Shown here piece by piece: positions 16,155-23,860 of a stretch of DNA of 45,120 nt; position 1 is the first letter of the stretch; each line of letters begins with the position of its first letter. The notes beneath the pieces were generated by a model, which did not search any database, was not told where the DNA came from, and saw nothing but the letters and a program-made list of their open reading frames with translations. Position numbers and translations under genes: made by a program. The DNA is from Mycobacterium sp. 852002-51961_SCH5331710 (lineage in GTDB: Bacteria > Actinomycetota > Actinomycetes > Mycobacteriales > Mycobacteriaceae), in the NCBI RefSeq assembly GCF_001665535.1, contig NZ_LZSQ01000133.1, forward strand, positions 1-45,120. Direction: 5' to 3'.

Positions 16155-16591
16155 AGTTCGTCCACCCAGAGCTGCTCGGTCAAATCCTGGAAAGTGGCGA
16201 GGGCCACCGGATCACTGCCGCGGCGTAAGGCCGATTTGCTCATCCGGGCCCGCACGATCGAGCCGTCCCTGTGCAGGAGCTCGACGACGAGTTCCTCGTG
16301 CGCGCGCATTACCGAGACCGCGGACTCGTCGGCGGGCAGGGTGTGGAAGATCTGGTGAAAGTGCAACTCGCTCACGGCATCGGCGGTGTAACCCACCATG
16401 GCGGCGAATGCCTCATTGGCGAACACGATCGAACCGTCTTCTGCGATCGCCAGAACCGGTACCGGCAGGCGGTCGAGCACCACGACGGCCGGCAGCTCTT
16501 CGAGAACAGCCGTCGGCGATTTGGGAACCTGACCGTCTCGTCGTCGCTCCACGAATTCAATTATGCCGTCGCCGCAGCCTGCCCGTTCCAC
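16151..16591 (-). CDS. Stand-alone PAS-domain protein
   Basis: A 146-residue protein if started at the GTG at 16591 (EIVERAGCGDG). One PAS domain: LPVPVLAIAEDGSIVFANEAFAAMVGY (about 45-71), then LHRDGSIVRARMSKSALRR and VALATFQDLTEQ, the typical PAS C-terminal strand. No kinase, cyclase or HTH output follows, so it must work through a partner. The frame could start at 16672, but that would place the operator at 16642-16658 and the dehydrogenase promoter inside the gene, so I prefer the shorter form. Divergent from the acyl-CoA dehydrogenase pair; a heme, flavin or small ligand is possible but not visible. Confidence 0.7.
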   Translation of the reverse strand: MERAGCGDGIIEFVERRRDGQVPKSPTAVLEELPAVVVLDRLPVPVLAIAEDGSIVFANEAFAAMVGYTADAVSELHFHQIFHTLPADESAVSVMRAHEELVVELLHRDGSIVRARMSKSALRRGSDPVALATFQDLTEQLWVDEL

Positions 16592-16641
16592 AATTTCTGC
16601 GCGGAGCGGCCGTTCACTTGAGCGCCCCCACACGGGCACAT

Positions 16642-16658
16642 AGTGAACTAGGTTTACT
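16642..16658. promoter_or_regulatory. TetR-type operator candidate before the acyl-CoA dehydrogenase pair
   Basis: AGTGAAC-TAG-GTTTACT, an inverted repeat with 6 of 7 arm positions matching, 32 bases before the first dehydrogenase. Short symmetric sites like this are usual for TetR repressors of mycobacterial lipid genes. Either upstream TetR could bind it (inference). Confidence 0.5.
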
Positions 16659-16689
16659 GTGTAGATCGTCAAGAGACAGGGGATCGCCG

Positions 16690-17922
16690 ATGGACCTCAA
16701 ATGGTCGCCCGCCGACGCGGCGTTTCGTGACGAGGTGCGCAGCTTCCTCGACGAGAAGCTGACGCCGGAGCTGCGCCGCGCCGGACGCCTCATGACCAGC
16801 GTGTACGCCGATCACGACGCGAGCATGGAATGGCAGCGGATCCTGCACGAACGGGGTTGGGCCGCGCCGGCCTGGCCGGTCGAGCACGGCGGCTGCGACT
16901 GGAGCCTGACCCAGCACTACATCTTCAGCCGGGAATCCACGCTCGCCGGTGCGCCGTCACTGTCGCCGATGGGCATCCGCATGGTCGCCCACGCCCTGAT
17001 CAAATTCGGCACCGATGCACAGAAGGAATTCTTCCTACCGCGCATCCTCACCGGCGAGGTCTTCTTTTGTCAGGGCTACTCCGAACCCGAGGCAGGATCC
17101 GATCTGGCCGCCCTGTCGATGGCGGCCGTCGACGACGGTGACGACCTGGTCTGCACGGGCAGCAAGATCTGGACGACGCACGCCCGCGAAGCCAACTGGA
17201 TGTTCGCACTGGTGCGCACGTCGAGAACGCAGAAGAAGCAGCAGGGAATCACGTTCGTGCTCATCGACATGTCCTCCCCCGGGATCGAGATTCGGCCGCT
17301 GGTGATGACATCCGGAGAAGAGGTTCAAAACCAGGTCTTCTTCGACGAGGTGCGGGTGCCCAAGTCGAACGTCCTGGGAAAGATCGACGACGGGTGGACG
17401 GTCGCGAAGTACCTGCTGGAGTTCGAGCGCGGCGGCGGCGCGTCGTCGCCGGGACTACAGGTGATGGCGCAGGAGATCGCGACGGTCGCGGCGAGCCAAC
17501 CCGGACCCGGCGGGGGCCGACTGATCGACGACCCGGCCTTCGCCCGCAAGCTCGCCGACGCCCGGATCCGCACCGAGGTGCTCGAGATCCTCGAGTACCG
17601 GGTGCTGGCGACGGTGGCCGAGGGTAAGAACCCCGGCGCGGCCTCGTCGATGCTCAAGGTGCTGGCGACCGAATTGAGCCAGGCCATCACCGAACTCGCG
17701 ATGGAAGCGGCCGGCCCGCGCGGCCGGGTGTACCAGCCGCACGCCACCTGTCCCGGCGGCCCGATCGCGGAGTTCGAGCCGCCCTCGGACGGCTATCTCA
17801 GCGGTGAGCCCTGGCAGGCCGTCGCACCGTTGCGCTACTTCAACGACCGGGCCGGCTCGATCTACGCCGGCAGCAACGAGATTCAGCGCAACATCCTGGC
17901 CAAGGCCGCGCTGGGACTCTGA
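16690..17922 (+). CDS. Acyl-CoA dehydrogenase, large member of a heteromeric-type pair
   Basis: A 410-residue acyl-CoA dehydrogenase: MDLKWSPADAAFRDEVRSFL, GYSEPEAGSDLAAL, KIWTTHAREANWMFALVRT, and the terminal RAGSIYAGSNEIQRNIL. In the usual Glu position (YEGxxEIQ) it has Ala (YAGSNEIQ). The helix EFERGGGASSPG could carry the alternative catalytic Glu used in isovaleryl-type and alpha2beta2 enzymes (inference). The block VYQPHATCPGG to YLSGEPWQAVAPL is an insertion seen in FadE17/FadE26-like members. The ATG at 16690 has ACAGGGGATCGCC upstream. Ten bases before the next dehydrogenase; the two probably form one alpha2beta2 enzyme as known for mycobacterial steroid side-chain FadEs. Confidence 0.9.
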   Translation: MDLKWSPADAAFRDEVRSFLDEKLTPELRRAGRLMTSVYADHDASMEWQRILHERGWAAPAWPVEHGGCDWSLTQHYIFSRESTLAGAPSLSPMGIRMVAHALIKFGTDAQKEFFLPRILTGEVFFCQGYSEPEAGSDLAALSMAAVDDGDDLVCTGSKIWTTHAREANWMFALVRTSRTQKKQQGITFVLIDMSSPGIEIRPLVMTSGEEVQNQVFFDEVRVPKSNVLGKIDDGWTVAKYLLEFERGGGASSPGLQVMAQEIATVAASQPGPGGGRLIDDPAFARKLADARIRTEVLEILEYRVLATVAEGKNPGAASSMLKVLATELSQAITELAMEAAGPRGRVYQPHATCPGGPIAEFEPPSDGYLSGEPWQAVAPLRYFNDRAGSIYAGSNEIQRNILAKAALGL

Positions 17923-17932
17923 GGGGTTGGAT

Positions 17933-19057
17933 ATGGACTTCAATCTGAGCAAGGAACAAGAACTGCTGCGCGACGGCCTGAACAAGTTCCTGGCGAGCCG
18001 CTACGACCTCGAGTCGAGCCGTGCGGCGGCCAAGTCGGGCGCCGGGTGGCAGCCCGACATCTGGTCCGGCTTCGCCAACGAGCTCGGGATCCTCGGCGCC
18101 GCGCTGCCGGAGGAGATCGGCGGAATCGGCGGCGGGCCGGTCGAGGTGATGGTCATCGCCGAGGCGCTGGGGCAGGCGTTGGTCGTCGAGCCGTATGTCG
18201 ACACCGTGGTCGTGTCGGGCGGCCTGCTGCACCGCGCAGGCGGTGAGGCGGCGTCGGCTCTGTTGGAGCAGATCGTGGAAGGCTCGGCCATCGTCGCGCT
18301 CGCGGCGTCCGAAGAGGCTTCCGGCCACAACTGGGCGCACGTGACGACGAGCGCCGAACGCGACGGTGACGGGTGGGTCCTTCGCGGATCCAAGATCGTC
18401 GTCGCGAGCGCGCCCCTGGCCACCCACCTTCTGGTCAGCGCCCGCACCACCAACGGGATCTCGCTGTTCATCGTCGATCTGGGCTCGGCCGGCGACGCCG
18501 TTACGGCTCATCACTACCGCACCGTCGACGACCGCCGGGCATCGGATCTGACCTTCGATGGTCTCCGGCTTCCGGCCGACGCGCTCCTCGGCGAGGAGGG
18601 TGCGGCGTGGCCGTCCCTCGAGCAGGCCCGCGACGAAGGTGCGGCCGCGGTGTGCGCGGAAGCGGTCGGGTGCATGCGAAAGGTCGTGGCCGACACCGTC
18701 GAGTACGCCAAACAGCGGCATCAGTTCGGCCAGCCGATCGGAACCTTTCAGGCGCTACAGCACCGCATGGTCGACATGTACATGGAGCTCGAGCAGGCGG
18801 TGTCCGCCGCATACCTGGCGGTGCTCAATCTCGAGACCGAACCCGATGTGCGGGCACGCGCGGTATCGGCGGCCAAGGCCACCGTGGGCCGGGCCGCGCG
18901 CTTCATCGGGCAGCAGTCGGTACAGCTGCACGGCGGCATGGGAATGACCGAGGAGCTCGCGATCGGCCACTACTTCAAGCGGCTGACCGCGCTGCAGTAC
19001 GAGTTCGGCACCACCGACTTCCATGTGACCCGGTACGCGGAGTTGGCCAGAGCCTGA
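17933..19057 (+). CDS. Acyl-CoA dehydrogenase, small member of a heteromeric-type pair
   Basis: A 374-residue partner: MDFNLSKEQELLRDGLNKFL, ELGILGAALPEEIGGIGGG, KQRHQFGQPIGTFQALQHRMVDMY, the QLHGGMGMTEELAIGHYFKRL block and the terminal ALQYEFGTTDFHV. The FAD-binding TEPxAGSD motif of ordinary family members is not recognisable (region AASEEASGHNWAHVTTSAE instead), and there is no YEGxxEIQ. Loss of half the active site is the rule in alpha2beta2 mycobacterial FadE pairs, which share one FAD site across the interface. GAGGGGTTGG precedes the ATG at 17933. Confidence 0.9.
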   Translation: MDFNLSKEQELLRDGLNKFLASRYDLESSRAAAKSGAGWQPDIWSGFANELGILGAALPEEIGGIGGGPVEVMVIAEALGQALVVEPYVDTVVVSGGLLHRAGGEAASALLEQIVEGSAIVALAASEEASGHNWAHVTTSAERDGDGWVLRGSKIVVASAPLATHLLVSARTTNGISLFIVDLGSAGDAVTAHHYRTVDDRRASDLTFDGLRLPADALLGEEGAAWPSLEQARDEGAAAVCAEAVGCMRKVVADTVEYAKQRHQFGQPIGTFQALQHRMVDMYMELEQAVSAAYLAVLNLETEPDVRARAVSAAKATVGRAARFIGQQSVQLHGGMGMTEELAIGHYFKRLTALQYEFGTTDFHVTRYAELARA

Positions 19058-19085
19058 GGTCCCGCACGCTGCGTAGGAGAAGAGA

Positions 19086-19099
19086 GGGACCAAAGGCCC
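19086..19099. promoter_or_regulatory. DosR-box-like site upstream of the universal stress gene
   Basis: GGGACC-AA-AGGCCC agrees with the core of the mycobacterial DosR box (GGGACT-WW-AGTCCC) at 12 of 14 positions; the outer bases do not match. It is 66 bases before the USP start. Tandem-domain USPs are classic DosR targets in M. tuberculosis (established), so hypoxia/NO induction is plausible. Confidence 0.5.
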
Positions 19100-19165
19100 T
19101 GTCCGCGCCGCGGTTCGCCGATTAGCGTCGGATCCGTAAGCGCAGAGCCGCGAAGGGAGAAGACC

Positions 19166-20038
19166 ATGGCCGCCGGTCCGAGCGGAATTCTTGTTGGTGT
19201 CGACGGATCACCGGACTCGGAGGCGGCCATCCGGTGGGCGACCCACGAAGCCGTCCTGCGAGACCAGCCGATCCGGCTGCTCCATGCGATCCCGCCCGTC
19301 GTGGTGACCTGGCCGGTGGCGTATCTCGAAGCCAGCTACATCGATTCGATGGAATCGAACGGCCGCGACATCATCGCCCAGGCGCAGAAGACGGTGCAGG
19401 CCGCCGCGGGCGACAAGCTACCGGCCATCGAGACCGAGATCGTAAACGCCGCGGCGCCCTCGGCGCTCGTCACCGCATCGCGCGACGCATACATGACCGT
19501 GTCCGGCTGCCGCGGCCTCGGTGTCCTCGGCCGGGCCTTCCTCGGTTCGGTCAGCAGTGGCCTGCTGCATCACGGACGCGGGCCGATCGCGATCGTGCGC
19601 ACCGACGACGCACCCGCCGTCGAGGCCACCGCCCCTGTGCTGGTCGGTGTCGACGGTTCGCCGGCCTCCGAAGAGGCCACCGCGCTGGCGTTCGACGAGG
19701 CCTCGAGGCGGGGCGTGCCGCTCGTCGCCCTGCACGCGTGGAGCGACGCGTCGTTCCCCTCGATCGGTAGCGACTGGGAACGCTACGAGGAAGGCGGGCA
19801 TCGAATCCTCGCCGAGCGCCTTGCGGGTTGGCAGGAACGGTATCCGGACGTACAGGTGCAGCGCCGCATCGTCAGCGACGACCCGGCCACCCGGCTCGTA
19901 GAAGCGTCGAAGGACGCTCAGCTGGTTGTGGTGGGCAGCCGGGGCCGGGGCGGTTTCTCCAGCCTGGTTCTGGGCTCGGTCGCGTCGAAGGTGGCTCAGG
20001 CCGCCACGTCGCCGGTGATCGTGGTCCGGCCGCGGTGA
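19166..20038 (+). CDS. Tandem-domain universal stress protein
   Basis: A 290-residue protein with two USP (HUP-fold) domains, residues ~5-145 and ~150-290. Each begins with a VLVGVDGSP-type strand (ILVGVDGSPDSE; VLVGVDGSPASE) and ends with an ATP-binding loop. The second loop, VVGSRGRGGFSSLVLGSVASKV, is a complete G-2x-G-9x-G-S motif; the first, SGCRGLGVLGRAFLGSVSSGL, is a variant. This is the architecture of Rv2623 and relatives, which bind ATP and regulate growth under hypoxia. The ATG at 19166 has GAAGGGAGAAG upstream. The end lies one base from the opposing TetR stop. Confidence 0.93.
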   Translation: MAAGPSGILVGVDGSPDSEAAIRWATHEAVLRDQPIRLLHAIPPVVVTWPVAYLEASYIDSMESNGRDIIAQAQKTVQAAAGDKLPAIETEIVNAAAPSALVTASRDAYMTVSGCRGLGVLGRAFLGSVSSGLLHHGRGPIAIVRTDDAPAVEATAPVLVGVDGSPASEEATALAFDEASRRGVPLVALHAWSDASFPSIGSDWERYEEGGHRILAERLAGWQERYPDVQVQRRIVSDDPATRLVEASKDAQLVVVGSRGRGGFSSLVLGSVASKVAQAATSPVIVVRPR

Positions 20039-20039
20039 G

Positions 20040-20678
20040 CTACCCGGCGGTTTGCAGCTGAAGTTCGACGTACGCCGTGACGACGTCGGTCAACGCCCGT
20101 AGCTCACGGCCGACGTCGATCGGTTCCTCGACCGCCATCCGGGCCACCATCGCACCCATCAGCGTGGTCCAGATCAGGTTGCCGACCGCGTCGGCGTGTT
20201 TGCGATCGAGACCCTCGGCGACGAACCGGCCGAGCCGGGTCAGCGTGGAGAACAACTCCGCAAGGTGACGTTGCTGCGCGTCCGCGCGACCGGTCCGGGT
20301 TGCGATCAGGATCTCAAGCGCCGCAATGGATGTCGGGCTCAGAAAGGCGTCGGCGACGGCGTTGATCACCAGCTCGGTGCGCGCGCGACCGTGATAGTTT
20401 CCCGATGTCGACTGCACGCCGTGCAGGCACGCCACCAGCTGGTCGAAGCCCTCGTCGACGACGGCCATCAACAGCCCGTCGCGATCCCCGAAGTGGTACT
20501 GGACGACCCCCCACGTCACACCCGCACGTTCGGTGATGTGCTTGGCGCTCGCCGCCGCAAAACCCTCCTCGAGGACACAGCGCACCGTCTCCTCGATGAC
20601 CATCGCGCGGGTCCGATCCGCGCGGACCTGCTTGCCGTTGGGCGGGCGACGCGGCGCGACGTTGGCGGCCTGCGGCAC
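20040..20678 (-). CDS. TetR-family regulator of the Rieske oxygenase operon
   Basis: A 212-residue TetR protein with HTH at about residues 25-70: VIEETVRCVLEEGFAAASAKHITERAGVTWGVVQYHFGDRDGLLMAV. The C-terminal domain is helical. Start chosen at the GTG at 20678, just after the stop of the DapB-like gene (GAGGTAGGG region acts as ribosome site); a longer frame to 20729 would run into that gene. Last gene of the Rieske-DapB-like operon and so its likely regulator, with a candidate site at 22869-22882. Confidence 0.87.
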   Translation of the reverse strand: MPQAANVAPRRPPNGKQVRADRTRAMVIEETVRCVLEEGFAAASAKHITERAGVTWGVVQYHFGDRDGLLMAVVDEGFDQLVACLHGVQSTSGNYHGRARTELVINAVADAFLSPTSIAALEILIATRTGRADAQQRHLAELFSTLTRLGRFVAEGLDRKHADAVGNLIWTTLMGAMVARMAVEEPIDVGRELRALTDVVTAYVELQLQTAG

Positions 20679-20682
20679 GGCC

Positions 20683-21774
20683 CTACCTCTTGAACCGACC
20701 GGCGAACCCGCGCAGCGGCAGGTCGGCACTGGTGATCAAGCCGGGCGGCGCGGCCACCACCGACCGGATGGCGTGCAGCGCAGGCATTCCCGTCACTGTC
20801 ATGCCGATGGATGCGAAGGCCTCGGGATTGGACAGGTCCACGCCGGGTTTCGGAAAAATCATGTGCTTGTTGTACACACACGGATCACCCTTGATCTGGG
20901 TGATGTAGCAGCCCTTGATGTCCCAATGCGGATCGGTGTGCGGCGTCATCTGCCATTCCAGATGCGTCTCCACCCGCGGTACGCCGTCGACCATGCCCTG
21001 ATACTTGATATAGTTGCCGCCCAGCGAGCCCTTCGGCAGCTGGTACCAGCCGAGATCCACATCCTTTGTGCAGGCGCCCAATTCGTAACTGAACTTGACC
21101 TCGTCGAGTTCGAGATCGAAGCAATCGGCCATCAGCAGCACGCTGTCGGCGAACACCCGGGTGTACTTCTCCAGCTTGCCGGGGATCGCGGGATCGTCCA
21201 CCGGCTGGCCATAGCCGACCTCGATCCAGGTGTCCTTCGAGTGATGACACGACACGTCGACCGACTCGATCGTGGTGACGTTCTCGATCTCGGCGACATC
21301 GGCCGAACAGACGACGCCGAGGATCTGGTTGAGGCCGGGGTTCATGCCGGTCCCGTAGAACGTCGAATTGCCCTTGCGGCAGGCTTCTTCGAGAAGTTGC
21401 GAAACGGGTTTGCCCGAGGGATGCGGGTGGTTGGTGTCGCGGTGCCATCCGGTGATCCAGTCCGCGGTGGTGACGATGTTGATGCCCGCCTCGAGAACCT
21501 TGACATAGAGGTCCTCGTCGGGGAACACGCCGTGAAACGTCAGCACATCGGGCTTGGCGGCGATGATCTCCTCGACCGTGCCGGCGGCCGTCACCCCGAT
21601 CGGGCCGATACCCACGATCTCGCCGGCGTCGCGGCCTACCTTCTCTGGTGTGTAGCAATGCAATCCGACGAGCTCGAGATCCGGATGCTCGCCGATCCGC
21701 TTGATCATCTCGGTTCCGAGATTACCGGTGGCGACCTGGAACACACGTGTCGGGCGGGCGGGCTCTGCGATCAT
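20683..21774 (-). CDS. DapB-like NAD(P)-dependent dehydrogenase (amine dehydrogenase type)
   Basis: A 363-residue protein. The N-terminus TRVFQVATGNLGTEMIKRIGEHPDLELVG is a Rossmann fold as in dihydrodipicolinate reductase, with TADWITGWHRDTNHP and FYGTGMNPGLNQILG as later family marks. It is longer than DapB (about 250-270) and belongs to the DapB-like oxidoreductases (2,4-diaminopentanoate dehydrogenase relatives), several of which are annotated in mycobacterial degradation clusters. The lysine-pathway reaction is unlikely. The ATG at 21774 overlaps the Rieske stop (ATGA), so the two products probably act in one pathway; natural substrate not known. Confidence 0.82.
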   Translation of the reverse strand: MIAEPARPTRVFQVATGNLGTEMIKRIGEHPDLELVGLHCYTPEKVGRDAGEIVGIGPIGVTAAGTVEEIIAAKPDVLTFHGVFPDEDLYVKVLEAGINIVTTADWITGWHRDTNHPHPSGKPVSQLLEEACRKGNSTFYGTGMNPGLNQILGVVCSADVAEIENVTTIESVDVSCHHSKDTWIEVGYGQPVDDPAIPGKLEKYTRVFADSVLLMADCFDLELDEVKFSYELGACTKDVDLGWYQLPKGSLGGNYIKYQGMVDGVPRVETHLEWQMTPHTDPHWDIKGCYITQIKGDPCVYNKHMIFPKPGVDLSNPEAFASIGMTVTGMPALHAIRSVVAAPPGLITSADLPLRGFAGRFKR

Positions 21775-22820
21775 CGGGTCGGGCCTTTCTCGGAGGACGT
21801 TGTGGCGCGGGAGGATTCGAGGTCAGCGGCACTGCCGCCGCGGCCGTTGGGATAGAACTGAGTGGCCCACTTGCGCAAGGCGGTGAAGCCCTCGTACTCG
21901 GCGGTGGCCAGTGCGGGCGGGTCGGAATACCGCTGGTGTGCCCAGATGTGCACGTCCTGAGCGAACTGGCGGATGACCTCGGCGCCGAATTCGGTGGCCT
22001 TGGTCTCGGCCCGTTGGTCGTCACGTCCGGGGGTCCGCCCGATGTAGACCATGAAGCGGACATCGGACGTGCGGTCGTCCACCGGCGTGATCGCCGAGAT
22101 CGTCCGGTTGTCCACCATGCCCCAGCTCTTCGTCACCGCGATGCCGAGCCCACCGTTGATGGCCTCCACACCGCTCTGCACGTCGTCGATCGACTGGTTC
22201 TCGTCACCTTCGAATGTGATCGTGAAGTCAACATAGGACCACGGCTCGGCGAAGTCGTGGCGCGTGAACACCGGAACAATCGGCGTCTTGTGCACGAACT
22301 TGAAGTGCGCGAAGTCGACGCCGTTCTCCAAGACGTACTGGGGATGCATCTCGAGTCCCTCGCGGAAGAGCGTCATCGGCGGGTAATAGTCGGCAGCGGT
22401 GCGGGAGTCACCGAAATCGCCGAAGATGTCGGGCGCGTCGAAATAGGGCGCGCGTCCCTCGACGTCATGCCAGATGTAGATGGAGTCGTTGCGCTCGGTG
22501 ACGGGGTAACTGCGGATGCGGCGACCGCGGTTCGGGCGGTCCTGGTACGGGATGCAGACGTTGCGGCCCTCGGCGTTCCACTGCCAGCCGTGGAATGGGC
22601 ACTCGATGACCTCACCCTCCACGTGCCCGCCGTAACCCAGATGGGCTCCGAGGTGCTCGCAGTAGGCATCCATCACCACCGCTTGGCCGGATGTTGTTCG
22701 CCACGCGATCATTTCGCGGTCGAAGTACTTCATCCGCCGAACATCACCGGGCGCAAGCTCCGCCGACCACGCGACCTGGAACCATCCGGTCGGCTTCATC
22801 GACAGGGGCGGTTTGGCCAT
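21771..22820 (-). CDS. Rieske non-heme iron oxygenase, KshA-like
   Basis: A 349-residue oxygenase subunit. Rieske [2Fe-2S] ligands are in YCEHLGAHLGYGG and ECPFHGWQW (Cys-x-His ... Cys-x2-His, about residues 50-72). The mononuclear iron facial triad region is ENGVDFAHFKFVH (Asp/His/His). Layout and length resemble KshA, the 3-ketosteroid 9-alpha-hydroxylase oxygenase; no reductase gene is adjacent, so electrons must come from one elsewhere. The ATG at 22820 is chosen for the GAGAGGA upstream; a longer start at 22877 overlaps the control region. Steroid or other polycyclic substrate is an inference. Confidence 0.9.
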   Translation of the reverse strand: MAKPPLSMKPTGWFQVAWSAELAPGDVRRMKYFDREMIAWRTTSGQAVVMDAYCEHLGAHLGYGGHVEGEVIECPFHGWQWNAEGRNVCIPYQDRPNRGRRIRSYPVTERNDSIYIWHDVEGRAPYFDAPDIFGDFGDSRTAADYYPPMTLFREGLEMHPQYVLENGVDFAHFKFVHKTPIVPVFTRHDFAEPWSYVDFTITFEGDENQSIDDVQSGVEAINGGLGIAVTKSWGMVDNRTISAITPVDDRTSDVRFMVYIGRTPGRDDQRAETKATEFGAEVIRQFAQDVHIWAHQRYSDPPALATAEYEGFTALRKWATQFYPNGRGGSAADLESSRATTSSEKGPTR

Positions 22821-22868
22821 CGGCGTCCTCTCGGGCTGCGCTGCCACAGGGGCTCGGTGGAACAAATG

Positions 22869-22882
22869 ATAGAGCACTCAAT
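22869..22882. promoter_or_regulatory. Weak palindrome in the Rieske/flavin-enzyme divergent promoter
   Basis: ATAGAG-CA-CTCAAT, 5 of 6 arm positions matching, lies between the divergent Rieske and flavin-dependent monooxygenase genes. It is a plausible TetR site for the regulator at 20040-20678. Confidence 0.4.
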
Positions 22883-22937
22883 GTAAATGTGGCCAGGGGT
22901 GGTTTCACCGCATTACGCCTGCCCGCAGAATGACCTC

Positions 22938-23852
22938 GTGGCGAATCGAATCCAGGAACTGCTCGGCGTCGACTTCCCCGTCGTGCAGGCGCCGATGACC
23001 TATATCGCGCGCGCCGAACTCGCCGCCGCGGTCTCCGAGGCAGGCGGCCTGGGCATGATCGAGACGCTGACCGAGGAGGGGCGCGCAGACCTGTACCGGG
23101 TGCGCGACCTCACCGACAAGCCGGTCGCGGCCAACCTGATGATCCAGGGCTGGAAGGCCGACCCGTCGATCGTCGACACCCTCGCGGCGGCCGGAGTGAG
23201 TCACGTTTTCACCTCGGCGGGCGACCCAGCGTTGTTCACCGCGCGACTGCACGACGCCGGCATGACCGTCGTGCACGTCGTGGGATCGCTCAAGGGCGCG
23301 CGCAAGGCCGCCGATGCCGGCGTCGACGCGCTGGTGGTCGAGGGCGTCGAGGGCGGTGGGTTCAAATCGCTCCTCGGCGCGTCGACGATGGTGCTGCTAC
23401 CTCTGGTCGCGGAGAACGTCGACTTGCCGATCATCGCGGCGGGCGGGATGTGCGACGCCCGGTCGGCCGCCGCGGCGCTCGTGCTCGGCGCCGAGGGTGT
23501 GCAGATGGGCACCCGGATGCTGGCCAGCATCGAATCTGCCGTGCACGCGAACTTCAAGGACGCGATCGTGATCGCAGACGACGCCGGCACGGTGCTGCTC
23601 GACGTCCCCGGCAACCCGACGATGCGCGTCCTGCGGACCGGGCTGGCGTCGCGGGTCGCGGCTCACGAACCGGGCGCGCGGCTACTCGGCAATATCACCG
23701 AGCTCGACTTCGGCGGTGATCTGGACGCCAGCGTGGCCAACACCGGTCAGGTGTCGTCGCGCATCCGGGAGTTGCTGCCAGTCGCAGACATCGTGCGGCG
23801 CACGTGGACCGAGATCGACGCCGCCTTGACCGACGCCAAGTCGAGGATGTAG
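22938..23852 (+). CDS. Flavin-dependent monooxygenase/enoyl reductase of the nitronate monooxygenase family
   Basis: A 304-residue TIM-barrel FMN enzyme: VDFPVVQAPMTYIARAELAAAVSEAGGLGMI, then DALVVEGVEGGGF, LPIIAAGGMCDARSAAAALVLGAEGVQMGTRML. These are the FMN-phosphate blocks of the NMO/YrpB family. Members oxidise nitronates or act as enoyl/quinone reductases. The GTG at 22938 starts right at conserved sequence; the ATG at 22887 gives an unrelated N-terminus. It is divergent from the Rieske operon and converges on the secreted-protein gene with an 8-base gap. Confidence 0.88.
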   Translation: MANRIQELLGVDFPVVQAPMTYIARAELAAAVSEAGGLGMIETLTEEGRADLYRVRDLTDKPVAANLMIQGWKADPSIVDTLAAAGVSHVFTSAGDPALFTARLHDAGMTVVHVVGSLKGARKAADAGVDALVVEGVEGGGFKSLLGASTMVLLPLVAENVDLPIIAAGGMCDARSAAAALVLGAEGVQMGTRMLASIESAVHANFKDAIVIADDAGTVLLDVPGNPTMRVLRTGLASRVAAHEPGARLLGNITELDFGGDLDASVANTGQVSSRIRELLPVADIVRRTWTEIDAALTDAKSRM

Positions 23853-23860
23853 CCGGACGG

